Both the position numbers and the translations under genes were made by a program. A DNA stretch of 64,000 bases from Niastella sp. (GTDB lineage: Bacteria > Bacteroidota > Bacteroidia > Chitinophagales > Chitinophagaceae), in assembly GCA_016710595.1 (NCBI GenBank), contig JADJVM010000008.1, positions 186,001 through 250,000 of the forward strand, written 5' to 3'. Of the stretch, positions 34,472 through 44,389 are shown one piece after another. The notes under the pieces are model-generated. The model saw only the letters and a program-made list of their open reading frames with translations, was not told the DNA's origin and did no database searches. Every line of letters starts with the position of its first letter. Position 1 is the first letter of the stretch.

Positions 34472-35023
34472 ATGACTTTTCAGGAATACCTCAAATTATT
34501 TGAAAATATTGTAAGTGGTAAATTTACCGAGCCACCATACAATGAGGCAGACATACTGGATTATTCAAAGATGAATATCACCAGGATGAATCGCTGGCTT
34601 AAAACCGGGCAAATATTGCCATCTGTAAAATCTGCCTTAAAAGATTTTAAGCAACCACAATTATGGGAATTAATAACCGAGCCCTGGTGTGGAGATGCAG
34701 CACACATAGTGCCATTTATTTATTTAATGAGTGAAATAAATTCTCATATTAAACTAAATATCCAGTTGCGTGATGAAGGTTCTGAAATGGATCAATATTT
34801 ATTTAATGGTGCAAAAGCAATTCCACGTTTAATTGTTCGCAATAAATATAAGGAAGATATTTTTATTTGGGGGCCCAGGCCGGTTGCCGCACAGCATTTA
34901 TATGAGCAATTAAAAAACGAGAATATTGGTTTGGATGATTTAAAAATTCAATTACAGCAATGGTATAATCAAAATAAAGGAACCATGCTGCAGGAAGAAA
35001 TTATTGCCGGCATCATACATTAG
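34472..35023 (+). CDS. Thioredoxin-like protein with a single-cysteine WCGD motif
   Basis: A 183-residue cytosolic protein of the Thioredoxin_9 type. The N-terminal half is helical, followed by a thioredoxin fold with LWELITEPWCGDAAHIVPFI, where the usual CxxC is reduced to one cysteine, and the cis-proline segment GAKAIPRLIVRN. A monothiol active site would favour mixed-disulfide or non-redox roles instead of disulfide exchange. The start is 2 bases after the TraB/GumN stop, so the pair is probably one operon. It is convergent with the ROK gene with 3 bases between them. Confidence 0.8.
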   Translation: MTFQEYLKLFENIVSGKFTEPPYNEADILDYSKMNITRMNRWLKTGQILPSVKSALKDFKQPQLWELITEPWCGDAAHIVPFIYLMSEINSHIKLNIQLRDEGSEMDQYLFNGAKAIPRLIVRNKYKEDIFIWGPRPVAAQHLYEQLKNENIGLDDLKIQLQQWYNQNKGTMLQEEIIAGIIH

Positions 35024-35026
35024 GGC

Positions 35027-35986
35027 TTACCAAACAAGTGCACTAGCACCCAATATGGCTGCATCTGCTTCTTTAAGTTCGCTAAAAATAAGTTTTACTT
35101 TATTTTGAAAAATAGGCAGCAAATTAGCTTCCATCGCCTTACGGGTTGGGTTCATGAGCAGGTTGCCTGCTTTGGTAAGCCCACCAAATAAAACAATTTT
35201 TTCGGGTGAAGAAAACATAACAAAATTGGCCAGCGATTCTCCCAAAATTTCTCCTGTAAATTCAAATATTTCATTAGCCACTTTATCACCCCGCATAGCA
35301 CATTCATATACCGTTTGGCTTGTGAGGTCTTTAATGCTATAATCTCTTAGCAAACTATCTTTTTCAGGGAATTGCTGTAATTTTTCAATGGCTGTATCTC
35401 TTACCCCAGTTGCAGAAGCATATGCTTCTAAGCTTCCCCGCATACCGGTACTTTTATGCATCCTGCCACCTGGGCGTATAATAGTATGGCCTAACTCACC
35501 GGCAAACCCATCGTGGCCCACTACAATTTTACCATCAATCACAATTCCGCTTCCTACACCTGTTCCCAATGTAATTGTGATAAAATGTTTACAACCCTTG
35601 GCACAGCCAAAAATCATTTCACCCATAGCCGCAGCATTTGCATCATTCGTAAGTTTAGTTGTGAGCCCAAACTTTTTTTCCATTAATTGGGCAATCGGTA
35701 TAATTCCCTTCCATCTTAAATTGGGTGCATATTCAATAGTCCCCGTATAGATATTGCCATTGGGGGCGCCCATGCCAATTCCTGCAAAGTTTTCAATGCC
35801 CCCGGCATTTTGAATCATGGGCATTAATTTCACATAAACATCATTAATAAATTCTTCTACAAGCTCATGGCTGTTGGTGGGCAGTCGGTCCTGTACAATA
35901 ATTTCACCATCACGGTTCACAATTCCAAACTTTGTGGTTGTACCACCAACATCAATCCCAACTGCATACGGTTTATTATTCATCAT
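35027..35986 (-). CDS. ROK-family sugar kinase, zinc cysteines absent
   Basis: A 319-residue protein using the ATG at 35986 (10 bases after the transporter stop); the longer frame to 36028 starts inside the transporter gene. The actin-like phosphate motif is AVGIDVGGTTTKFGIV at residues 8-23. LTNDANAAAMGEMIFG provides the catalytic aspartate, and GTGVGSGIVIDGK and FAGELGHTII follow. In typical ROK glucokinases the next segment is a CxCGxxGCxE zinc site; here it reads GRMHKSTGMRGSLEAY, with no cysteine. It probably phosphorylates glucose or a related sugar brought in by the neighbouring transporter. The zinc-free site is unusual. Confidence 0.85.
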   Translation of the reverse strand: MMNNKPYAVGIDVGGTTTKFGIVNRDGEIIVQDRLPTNSHELVEEFINDVYVKLMPMIQNAGGIENFAGIGMGAPNGNIYTGTIEYAPNLRWKGIIPIAQLMEKKFGLTTKLTNDANAAAMGEMIFGCAKGCKHFITITLGTGVGSGIVIDGKIVVGHDGFAGELGHTIIRPGGRMHKSTGMRGSLEAYASATGVRDTAIEKLQQFPEKDSLLRDYSIKDLTSQTVYECAMRGDKVANEIFEFTGEILGESLANFVMFSSPEKIVLFGGLTKAGNLLMNPTRKAMEANLLPIFQNKVKLIFSELKEADAAILGASALVW

Positions 35987-35996
35987 TTTTATTTTA

Positions 35997-37832
35997 TTAA
36001 TGGCCAACGGCATTATCCAATGCATCAAAATGAATACCTTGTTTTTTTAAAATTCCTCTTACTGCGAATGCAAAAATTGCCAGGTAACTAAAACATACAA
36101 CGGGAACAATAAAAGAACTGTGAATACCGATGATGTCTGCAAGTTTACCTTGCAATGGTGGGAATACGGAGCCTCCCAAAATCATCATGATTAAAAATGC
36201 AGAACCTTGCGAAGTATATTTTCCCAGCCCCGAAATGGCAAGTGCAAAAATACAAGGCCACATAATTGAACAGAATAAACCACCGCTTAAAAATGCATAC
36301 ACGGCAACCATTCCTTCACTAAAGATACCAATCAACATGGCCGTAATACCTAATATACTAAATATTAAAAGTGTTCTTGCCGGGTTGTCGCCACTTACAT
36401 AAAATGCAACAATTTGAATCAATACGCATACAATATACCAGCTTAATGGGGCTATATCTTTTCCAGCGATGGCGTTTACTCCAATGATAACCCCAAAAGC
36501 AATTAAGGGAACTACAAAAGTGAGTATTTTTTTAGTTTGGCTACTAAAGTTAAAAGCAGAAATGGCGCCTGCCCATCGTCCAATCATCAAACTACCCCAA
36601 TACATTGAAATAAAGGGTGCAATTTGTGACGCTTTATAACCACCAAATTCTTTGTGCTTTAATAATTCACCAAGATTGCTACCAATGGCAACTTCTACCC
36701 CCACATACACAAAAATGGCAAGCATTCCCAATACCAATTGAGGATACCTCATGGCACCCCAGCCTACCGGGTTTTTAGTGGCAATGCGATTTGATAATAA
36801 TAAACCTAAAACCACTACCAGTAAAGCGCCAAATAACCAGTACATCCTTTTTTGTTCCAATGGCCCTTTTATCATTGCAATTTCATCTGTTTCTGTTTTT
36901 ACCGAAGCCTTAAGTTGATCTAATTGTGCATTTAATGCTGGTAATACATCGGCGGCCACTTTAATGGTCAGGTTATCTAATGAATCAATTTGATGCGTTA
37001 CCGGTGCAATAGTTTGTGATATGCTCTCAATTTTTTTTGCTTCATCACTTTTATAACTGCTAAAAACAGGAACAAACATGATGATAAGTAACCCTGTAAT
37101 AATGATTAACGCATTCAATGCCTTATTGGCTTTTTCGGTCTTCTCATAATTGATGCCGGCCGGTACTTTTTTAGAAAACCCAAACAGGCTTGCCGCTGCC
37201 AGGAATAAAACACCAACACCAGCATATAGAACAATTACTTTGCTAAGGCTTAAAGAAGCAATTTTATCGTCAGAAAGATCAGTGGCTGATCCAAACAATG
37301 CAAATGCAACGATCAATGGCCCAATCATGGTTCCAAAAGAATTTATACCACCACCCAAATTTACACGGCTCGCCCCCGTACTGGGGTCGCCTAATAGAAT
37401 AGCAAAAGGTTGGGCGGCAGTTTGCTGCAAAGAAAACCCTAATGCAACAATAAATAAGCCCACCAACATGCCGGCGAATGTATTGCCTTCTACAGCTAAG
37501 ATCATGGCCAATGCGCCCAATGCAGAGAATAACAAACCATACACGATACTCTTTTTATATCCCCATTTACCCACCAGATCTTTACCGCCAAATGCGCCAT
37601 AGGCGAATAAAATAAGAGCGCCAATATAGTAGGCTAAGTAAAAAGCAAAATCTATTAACTGGCTTTGAAATTGGTCTAAATTGAACTTGTGTTTACAAAA
37701 AGGAATAAAGACACTATTGCCGGCTGCTATAAATCCCCAAAAGAAAAATACAGTAACTAAAGTACTTAGCGCACCATAATTGGTAGGCTGTAAAGATGCG
37801 GCATTTTGATTGCCGGAGCTGTTTGATGCCAT
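35997..37832 (-). CDS. FucP-like sugar MFS transporter with a large central insertion
   Basis: A 611-residue major-facilitator protein. Family features are [40 protein letters not shown] and [18 protein letters not shown] in the first half, and [20 protein letters not shown] and [20 protein letters not shown] in the second. Typical FucP-type carriers are about 410-440 residues. The extra length lies at about residues 235-350: two added hydrophobic helices flank a polar, probably coiled segment ([20 protein letters not shown]). It should import a monosaccharide by proton symport. The ROK kinase gene 10 bases downstream makes a transport-phosphorylation unit likely. Confidence 0.88.
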   Translation of the reverse strand: MASNSSGNQNAASLQPTNYGALSTLVTVFFFWGFIAAGNSVFIPFCKHKFNLDQFQSQLIDFAFYLAYYIGALILFAYGAFGGKDLVGKWGYKKSIVYGLLFSALGALAMILAVEGNTFAGMLVGLFIVALGFSLQQTAAQPFAILLGDPSTGASRVNLGGGINSFGTMIGPLIVAFALFGSATDLSDDKIASLSLSKVIVLYAGVGVLFLAAASLFGFSKKVPAGINYEKTEKANKALNALIIITGLLIIMFVPVFSSYKSDEAKKIESISQTIAPVTHQIDSLDNLTIKVAADVLPALNAQLDQLKASVKTETDEIAMIKGPLEQKRMYWLFGALLVVVLGLLLSNRIATKNPVGWGAMRYPQLVLGMLAIFVYVGVEVAIGSNLGELLKHKEFGGYKASQIAPFISMYWGSLMIGRWAGAISAFNFSSQTKKILTFVVPLIAFGVIIGVNAIAGKDIAPLSWYIVCVLIQIVAFYVSGDNPARTLLIFSILGITAMLIGIFSEGMVAVYAFLSGGLFCSIMWPCIFALAISGLGKYTSQGSAFLIMMILGGSVFPPLQGKLADIIGIHSSFIVPVVCFSYLAIFAFAVRGILKKQGIHFDALDNAVGH

Positions 37833-38001
37833 ATATGTATTAATTTATAACCTGAAAAGTACCGATAAATTTAATTGCAATAAAATTAATATGGCATCTA
37901 TTTTTTTAATTTGCCCCGAATGAATTATTTTAATTACTTTAAATAAACTAAACCAGCTTTCACATATCGTTCATACATTCATCTAAAATTTAAAAGGGAA
38001 T

Positions 38002-39420
38002 ATGGAAATATTACATGTAAGTGCAGAATGTTATCCTGTAGCAAAAGTAGGTGGACTGGCCGATGTGGTAGGGGCCTTACCCAAATATCAACAATCGCTT
38101 GGCCATATTGCAAAAGTGGTGATCCCAATGTACCGTACCAAATTTTTGTATGACAATGAATGGGAAGTGGTACATAAAGGAAGCTTTAATATGGGCATAC
38201 AAACCCTGGACTTTACCATCATCAAAGAAAAAGAAAATACGCTTGGCTTTGATTTTTATGCAGTAGATATTAATGGCTTACTGGACCGGGAAAAAGTATA
38301 TGGGTATGAAGACGATTCTGAACGGTTTACCGCATTTCAAATTGCAGTATTAGAGTGGATCGCCCATTGGCAACATAAGCCAGACGTAATCAATGTTCAT
38401 GACCATCATTCAGCACTCATTCCGTTCATGCTTAAATATTGTTTTACTTATAAACATATTGCTACTATACCAACGGTATTAACCATTCATAACGCCCAAT
38501 ACCAGGGATGGATGAGTTGGGATAAGGCAGATTATTTACCGGCCTGGGATACCTGGAAATGGGGATTACTGGATTGGAGCAATACCATAAATCCTCTGGC
38601 AACTGGAATTAAAACAGCCGACCGTGTAAATACAGTAAGCCCCGGCTATATGCTGGAACTCATGATACAGGCAAATGGGCTGGAATCATTATTTCAGGTA
38701 GAATGGGCCAAATGTTCCGGTATATTAAATGGAATTGACTATGCGGTATGGAACCCCAATACTGATACATTTATTATAGATAATTTTTCTGTAAAAGATT
38801 TTACTGAAGGAAAGAACTTAAACAAGAAAAAACTTTGTGATGATTTTGATTTGGATATCGCATTGCCATTATTTGTTTTTATAGGAAGATTGGTAGGTGA
38901 AAAGGCAGCCGATTTATTGCCTGAAGCCATTACTAAAGCTTATCAGGAAAATGGAACCGTTTTTAATGTACTTATCCTGGGTAGCGGAGAGCCTAAGATT
39001 GAACATGCATTACATAGCCTTCAAAATAAATTTGTGGGCTATTATAATACTCAAATTTCTTATAATGAAAAATTAAGCCACCAAATGTATGCCGGTGCAG
39101 ATTACCTGCTGATGCCAAGCAGGGTAGAGCCTTGCGGGCTTAATCAACTCTACGCAATGCGGTATGGCACCATTCCTGTAGTGCGTAAAACAGGCGGTTT
39201 AAAAGATACTGTGATTGATTTTGGAGAAGATGGAGGATATGGTATTACCTTTATGCAGGCATCTGTACAAGATATTGTACAAGCAATACAAAGAGGTATT
39301 ACCCTTTACCGTGATGCAGATAAAATAAAAACCATAAGAAAACAAATGATGCAACTGAACCACAGTTGGGAAGAAAGTGCACAAAAATATATTGACCTTT
39401 ATGATTCTATTCAGCCATAA
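38002..39420 (+). CDS. glgA: Glycogen synthase (ADP-glucose type)
   Basis: A 472-residue GT5 glycosyltransferase. The N-terminal domain has ILHVSAECYPVAKVGGLADV (the KVGGL ADP-glucose motif) and VINVHDHHSALIPFMLKYC. The C-terminal domain has LFVFIGRLVGEKAADLLPEA and LMPSRVEPCGLNQLYAMRYG followed by VVRKTGGLKDTV. It transfers glucose from ADP-glucose to the growing glycogen chain. It is the first gene of a two-gene operon with glgC (12-base gap) and is divergent from the sugar transporter. Length is normal. Confidence 0.95.
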   Translation: MEILHVSAECYPVAKVGGLADVVGALPKYQQSLGHIAKVVIPMYRTKFLYDNEWEVVHKGSFNMGIQTLDFTIIKEKENTLGFDFYAVDINGLLDREKVYGYEDDSERFTAFQIAVLEWIAHWQHKPDVINVHDHHSALIPFMLKYCFTYKHIATIPTVLTIHNAQYQGWMSWDKADYLPAWDTWKWGLLDWSNTINPLATGIKTADRVNTVSPGYMLELMIQANGLESLFQVEWAKCSGILNGIDYAVWNPNTDTFIIDNFSVKDFTEGKNLNKKKLCDDFDLDIALPLFVFIGRLVGEKAADLLPEAITKAYQENGTVFNVLILGSGEPKIEHALHSLQNKFVGYYNTQISYNEKLSHQMYAGADYLLMPSRVEPCGLNQLYAMRYGTIPVVRKTGGLKDTVIDFGEDGGYGITFMQASVQDIVQAIQRGITLYRDADKIKTIRKQMMQLNHSWEESAQKYIDLYDSIQP

Positions 39421-39432
39421 AAACACCAAATT

Positions 39433-40710
39433 ATGATCAGCAAAAAAGTTGTTGCCGTTATTTTAGGAGGGGGTGCAGGATCACGCCTATACCCGCTTAC
39501 AGCCACTCGCAGTAAGCCGGCAGTTCCTATTGCAGGTAAATACCGATTGGTGGATATCCCTATTTCAAATTGTATCAATAGCAATATCAACCGTATGTTT
39601 GTGCTTACTCAGTTTAATTCTGCATCGCTGAATAAACATATCAAAAACACATACCAGTTTAGTGGTTTTAGCACCGGGTTTGTTGATATCCTGGCTGCCG
39701 AACAAACACCTGAAAGCGGGGAATGGTTCCAGGGTACAGCCGATGCGGTAAGGCAAAGTTTACGGCATATTCAAAATAACGATTTTGAGTACGTATTAAT
39801 TTTAAGTGGCGATCAATTATACCAAATGGATTTTGGTGAAATGGTGGACAACCATATTCATAATAATGCAGATATTACGATTGCCACCATCCCTGTAGGA
39901 GAAAGGGAAGCGCCGGAGTTTGGAATCTTAAAATCAAATAAAGAAGGTATTATTACTTCCTTTATTGAAAAACCGGCTAAAGAATTATTACCAGAATGGG
40001 AAAGCGATACCGGTAGTGAAATGCAGCAATTAGGAAGAAAATACCTGGCTTCGATGGGGATCTACATTTTTAACCGCAATCTTATTTTCGACAAACTGGG
40101 TATTGAAAAACCCGATGCAAAAGATTTTGGCAAAGAGATTATACCAGATGCAATTGATAAACATAAAGTGATAAGCTTTCAATACCAGGGATACTGGACA
40201 GATATTGGAAATATCTACTCTTTCTTTGAAGCCAACCTGGCGCTAACTCTCGATATTCCACCTTTCAATTTATTTGATAACCAAAAAATGGTATATAGCC
40301 GTGCCCGTATGTTGCCTCCAGCCAAAGTGAGCGGTACACAAATGCTTCAAACCATTATGGCCGAAGGCTCCATTATAAAAGCCGAAAAAATTTCTAATTC
40401 TGTAATTGGTATCAGAAGCAGGATTGGAGTGGGCAGCGTATTAGAAAGTTGCTACATTATGGGAAATGATTTTTATGAAACCATCGAAGAGATCGCTTAT
40501 GATCTTAACCATGCTATACCACCTATTGGTATTGGGGATCATTGTCATTTAAAAAACGTAATTGTAGATAAAGATTGCCGGATTGGCAACAACGTAAAAA
40601 TAATAGGGGGCGCACATCTTAAAGATGAAGACCATAACCTATATACCGTAAAAGAAGGCATTGTAGTGGTAAAGAAAGGAACCGTAATTAATGATGGTTT
40701 CGAGTTATAG
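39433..40710 (+). CDS. glgC: Glucose-1-phosphate adenylyltransferase
   Basis: A 425-residue nucleotidyltransferase producing ADP-glucose, the committed step of glycogen synthesis. It has an N-terminal catalytic domain with AVILGGGAGSRLYPLTATRS and KPAVPIAGKYRLVDIPISNC, a GDQLYQMDF segment, and FIEKPAKELLPEWES. A C-terminal left-handed beta-helix region holds hexapeptide-like repeats (ENCYIMG-like and DCRIGNNVKIIGGAHLKDED). Length and motifs match bacterial GlgC. It lies 12 bases after glgA and its 3' end overlaps the convergent GLPGLI gene by 6 bases. Confidence 0.95.
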   Translation: MISKKVVAVILGGGAGSRLYPLTATRSKPAVPIAGKYRLVDIPISNCINSNINRMFVLTQFNSASLNKHIKNTYQFSGFSTGFVDILAAEQTPESGEWFQGTADAVRQSLRHIQNNDFEYVLILSGDQLYQMDFGEMVDNHIHNNADITIATIPVGEREAPEFGILKSNKEGIITSFIEKPAKELLPEWESDTGSEMQQLGRKYLASMGIYIFNRNLIFDKLGIEKPDAKDFGKEIIPDAIDKHKVISFQYQGYWTDIGNIYSFFEANLALTLDIPPFNLFDNQKMVYSRARMLPPAKVSGTQMLQTIMAEGSIIKAEKISNSVIGIRSRIGVGSVLESCYIMGNDFYETIEEIAYDLNHAIPPIGIGDHCHLKNVIVDKDCRIGNNVKIIGGAHLKDEDHNLYTVKEGIVVVKKGTVINDGFEL

Positions 40711-41472
40711 AAAAGTATTCCAAAGTAATTGGTCGATCCATTTTTTGGAATCTTCATCATCGCCACCGCCCCATTCTTTAGTACGCTCTATAAAAGTTTT
40801 CTTTAATTCTGTAAAAGACATTGGCTTTTTTGAAGGGATAGGCTTTATGGCTGCTACATTCACATCGTTCAGCATTACTTTGGTAGCAATATAAGAAGTG
40901 TATAAACGAGGTATCGTCATGCCCATAATGAGGCCGGGTAAGCCATTAACGGAACAAGGCCCACCAGGTATAGTAATCTCATCGGTATAAAAAGCAAATA
41001 CATACACACTATCCATGATGATGCCAACTGCTTTACGACAATTAAACCCGGCAATCATCCGGTTCTCATTTTCAAATTTCCAGTTTATATGCTTAATAGA
41101 ATCTTCAATATTAAACATGGTTCCAAAAACGCCTTTTTGAATACTGCTGGTTCCCTGATTATAATCGAAATACCAGATATTGTCTTCATCATTCCGGCGG
41201 AGAAACTCAGGCATGGTGGAGTTAGGTTCCCAATGATCGAATTTAAAAATGCTTTTATTGTTGGCGAAACTCAGGTTGTAATAAGCGGTTTTAAACTGGG
41301 GTAGTTTGTCTTTGAGCATTTCGGCAAAACTGCTGTTACCCATTGTTTTTTTAACGTTGGTTTTTACTTCATATTCCACCACGGCTTTATCAATAAACTG
41401 TTGCGCCAATAAGGGTGTAATAGAGCAAAAGGAAAGGCATACGGTAAATAAGAATTTATTTTTCATTTTCAT
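40705..41472 (-). CDS. GLPGLI-family protein
   Basis: A 255-residue exported protein with a signal peptide ending near residue 24 (TPLLAQQ). The name motif GLPGLIMGMTIP is present at about residues 178-189, with CRKAVGIIMDSVYVFAFYTD before it. GLPGLI proteins are found in Bacteroidota, very often paired with an outer-membrane barrel gene as here; their molecular role is unknown. It lies 11 bases downstream of that barrel gene on the same strand and should be co-transcribed. Its stop overlaps the end of convergent glgC by 6 bases. Confidence 0.9.
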   Translation of the reverse strand: MKMKNKFLFTVCLSFCSITPLLAQQFIDKAVVEYEVKTNVKKTMGNSSFAEMLKDKLPQFKTAYYNLSFANNKSIFKFDHWEPNSTMPEFLRRNDEDNIWYFDYNQGTSSIQKGVFGTMFNIEDSIKHINWKFENENRMIAGFNCRKAVGIIMDSVYVFAFYTDEITIPGGPCSVNGLPGLIMGMTIPRLYTSYIATKVMLNDVNVAAIKPIPSKKPMSFTELKKTFIERTKEWGGGDDEDSKKWIDQLLWNTFL

Positions 41473-41483
41473 TATCAGCTTCT

Positions 41484-44264
41484 TTATTTGGCTTTAGTGG
41501 CTTTGTTTTTAAAATTCCAGGCAAATCCAATCATGGCATATCTTTTTATGCGTTCACTTCTGGTTTCATTGTACTGGTTACCATAATAACTACGATCTAT
41601 ACCAATATTTTGATTTAATATATCTCGTACCAACACATAAGCGGTAAATTCATCATTCTTAAATGTACGTTGCAGCCGTGCGTTCCATAAATGGTTATTC
41701 AGGTTTTGATCAAGCGGGTTGATCTTTTGACGGGCATTAAAGCTATAACTTGTATTAAGCGACCAAACTTTTTTATAATAAATGGTTCCATCAAATCCAA
41801 GGCTGTTGGTACTATAATCAGATTTTCCGTTTTGCGAACTTTTGGTATTATTGTAACTATAGTTATTAGAGATACTTATATCGTATTTCTTATCTTTTGC
41901 TTTTGAGATATACAGGCCCAAACCGGTACTTGTAGTTTTAGAAGTTGTTTTAACACTATTTAATATATCAGCGCTTTGGTTATAATTAAAATTGGGACTA
42001 ATATTAAAGCGGGTATCAATCTTTTTTACCTTGAAGCCTACACCACCCCAAAAACTGAGATTATAATTTCCATTGGTATTAATAGGGGTAGAGATGGTTT
42101 GGCCGGTAGATGGGTTGATTGACCTGTCGTAAGTGATGGCATTGCTTACGGTACTAAAGTTAAGCGATTGATAAGACCATATATCTTTTAAGAAATTATA
42201 ACCATTGTGCATAATATTGATATTGTTACGAAAGGATGGTTTAAGGTCGGGGTTCCCTTTCACAATATTGAAATTATCATTATTATTTACGATAGGTTGC
42301 AGTTGATTAATGGTAGGTTGGGTAGTGTTTCCATTATAATTTAAGCGCAGGTTATGATTGCTTTTGTACATATAGTTAAAACTGGCAGATGGGAAAAAAT
42401 TTGTGTAGTTCCTGTCATAATCTATATGTTCAGTAATATCTTTTAAAGTAAAGTTGGTAATGCCAAAACCCGATCCAAAGTTGAACTTGATCTTTTTAGT
42501 GGAATAGTTAATCTTAAAAGAGGGTTTATTTACGATTATATTTTGTTTAAAATTATTACTTAAAGAATCTACTTCTTCATCATACTTGCCGGTGCCGGGT
42601 GTATAGTTATAAGTATATTGATTGTTCTTGCCTGTATTCAGAGAAACTTCATGCGAAATTTCAAGCGAATAATTTTTTGATAGGGGCTCAGTATAGGTTG
42701 CCTTTACACCCAGGCGCTGTGTTTGTTTATCGCTGTTATTTTTTTGATCTATTAAAAGGGTAGAATCTAAATTACCGTGATCATAAAATAAATTGGTGGA
42801 CTTGGTATAGCCGGTACCATCTGTAGCGAGTAAGTTCCAGTCAGTATTGATAGAGAGGGTTCTGCGTGCCTTTTTAAATTTATGTTTAAATAATAAGCTG
42901 GTAGAAAAAGATTGCTTATCATATTCATTTTGAGTTTGCTTTTGATAAGCATTTTTGTTTGTAAGGGTATTGCTTACGGTAGCAGAATTAGTGGTCTCAT
43001 CAGACTCTGTGTGATAGATATTGCCTTTTACAGTAAGTTTTAGAGAGTTGCTACTATCAATTTTTAAATCAAGTGTTGCACTGTTTTTAAAGTTGTATCG
43101 GTTTATGTGGCTTACTTTATTGCTGTTGTTACTAAATACCGAATCGGGTGCATAAAAAGTTTGCTGTAAGCTGCCAACTGTATTATCATATACCTGGCTA
43201 TTGTATTTGGGTGAAAAATTAAGTGTGGCTTTGTCATTCCATTTATTGCTGTAACTAATACCCGCATTCGTGTTTTTAATAAAGCCATTATCTGTATTGA
43301 TGTATGGCTCATCATCGTTACTACCTCCCCGAAACATATACATAAACCCGCCATCATCATCCATATTAAAAGACATATCATCATTACCTCCAAATTTCTC
43401 ATTATCCTGCCAGCTTAAACCGTCCTGGCCGGTATTGCCGTTGAGTAAGAAACCTGAAATTTTTCTTTTGCCTTTAAATGAACTCAGCATCAGGTTTGAG
43501 TTGTACCGTGGGTCTTTGCCTTTTAAAGGTCCTGCGGCGGCATCTATTTTACCAAAATATCCATGCTTTTTATCTTCTTTTAATTTTAGATTGATCGTCT
43601 TTTTTGTATTGCCATCATCAATGCCTGTAAATTCAGCCTGGTCACTTTTTTTATCAAATACCTGTACTTCTTTTACCGCATCTGCCCTTAAGTTTTTTAC
43701 CGCCATGCCGGGGTCATCACCAAAAAACTCTTCTCCATCTACCAATACTTTTTCTACTTTTTGCCCCATAGCCTTTATATCACCATTTTTATCTACCTGG
43801 ATACCGGGTAATTTTTTTAATAATTCTTCTACATTGGCGTTTGCGCTCACTTTAAAACTATCGGCGGTATAAATGGTAGTATCACCTTTTATTCTCATGG
43901 GCGAACCGCTTTTTAAAATAATTGCTTCCAGTAATTTGCTTTTGGGAGTAAGGGCGATCATCGGCAATTTTATGGTACCGGGTGCAATATTCACATCATC
44001 TATAAAATCTGCAAATTTGGGATGCATCACCATCAAATAATAATTGCCGGGCTTCACTGTTTTTAATGTGTAGTGGCCGCTATTATCGGTACGGGTGAAA
44101 GTTTGTAAGATAGAATCTGGCAGTGAAAACAATGCTACCACGGTATTTTTCAAATTATCGCTGGATAATGTGTCTTTTACCGTTCCTGAAATATTTTGAG
44201 ATTGGGCCTGGCTAAAGTGTATTACAAATAAGCATAAAATCAGTAACAGGGGTTTGCGGAGCAT
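41484..44264 (-). CDS. Outer-membrane beta-barrel protein (TonB-dependent-receptor-like)
   Basis: A 926-residue outer-membrane protein. After a signal peptide (FVIHFSQAQ), residues about 22-100 form a carboxypeptidase-regulatory-like beta domain (ISGTVKDTLSSDNLKNTVVA). A plug-like segment follows (NVEELLKKLPGIQVDKNGD and VLVDGEEFFGDDPGMAVKNL). The rest is a long barrel rich in aromatic and asparagine-containing strands, ending AMIGFAWNFKN. No TonB box is obvious. With the GLPGLI gene 11 bases downstream it forms a recurring Bacteroidota pair whose substrate is unknown. Location inside a glycogen region may be coincidence. Confidence 0.87.
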   Translation of the reverse strand: MLRKPLLLILCLFVIHFSQAQSQNISGTVKDTLSSDNLKNTVVALFSLPDSILQTFTRTDNSGHYTLKTVKPGNYYLMVMHPKFADFIDDVNIAPGTIKLPMIALTPKSKLLEAIILKSGSPMRIKGDTTIYTADSFKVSANANVEELLKKLPGIQVDKNGDIKAMGQKVEKVLVDGEEFFGDDPGMAVKNLRADAVKEVQVFDKKSDQAEFTGIDDGNTKKTINLKLKEDKKHGYFGKIDAAAGPLKGKDPRYNSNLMLSSFKGKRKISGFLLNGNTGQDGLSWQDNEKFGGNDDMSFNMDDDGGFMYMFRGGSNDDEPYINTDNGFIKNTNAGISYSNKWNDKATLNFSPKYNSQVYDNTVGSLQQTFYAPDSVFSNNSNKVSHINRYNFKNSATLDLKIDSSNSLKLTVKGNIYHTESDETTNSATVSNTLTNKNAYQKQTQNEYDKQSFSTSLLFKHKFKKARRTLSINTDWNLLATDGTGYTKSTNLFYDHGNLDSTLLIDQKNNSDKQTQRLGVKATYTEPLSKNYSLEISHEVSLNTGKNNQYTYNYTPGTGKYDEEVDSLSNNFKQNIIVNKPSFKINYSTKKIKFNFGSGFGITNFTLKDITEHIDYDRNYTNFFPSASFNYMYKSNHNLRLNYNGNTTQPTINQLQPIVNNNDNFNIVKGNPDLKPSFRNNINIMHNGYNFLKDIWSYQSLNFSTVSNAITYDRSINPSTGQTISTPINTNGNYNLSFWGGVGFKVKKIDTRFNISPNFNYNQSADILNSVKTTSKTTSTGLGLYISKAKDKKYDISISNNYSYNNTKSSQNGKSDYSTNSLGFDGTIYYKKVWSLNTSYSFNARQKINPLDQNLNNHLWNARLQRTFKNDEFTAYVLVRDILNQNIGIDRSYYGNQYNETRSERIKRYAMIGFAWNFKNKATKAK

Positions 44265-44357
44265 ACAGTTAATTTAGTATCAGAAAAAATTCGTATTTCA
44301 AAAATCAAAATAAAAAATGTTCCTGCAAAATAACAATCACTAAATTTATGTTAATAG

Positions 44358-44373
44358 CCGTTTATGTAAACGG
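44358..44373. promoter_or_regulatory. 16-base palindrome upstream of glgB
   Basis: CCGTTTA-TG-TAAACGG is a perfect inverted repeat, centred between a TAAATTTA -7-like element (44341-44348) and the ATG at 44390. Partial copies of its AACGGTA core recur directly after it. The size and placement suit a dimeric regulator operator for glgB. If glgB started at 44348, the repeat would instead be coding. Confidence 0.4.
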
Positions 44374-44389
44374 TAGTATAACGGTAACG

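Noticed and set aside
43270..43872. 200-codon open frame on the plus strand inside the barrel gene
   Set aside because: It lies antisense to a well-supported outer-membrane protein, has proline- and serine-heavy low-information sequence and no start context; it is a shadow frame.
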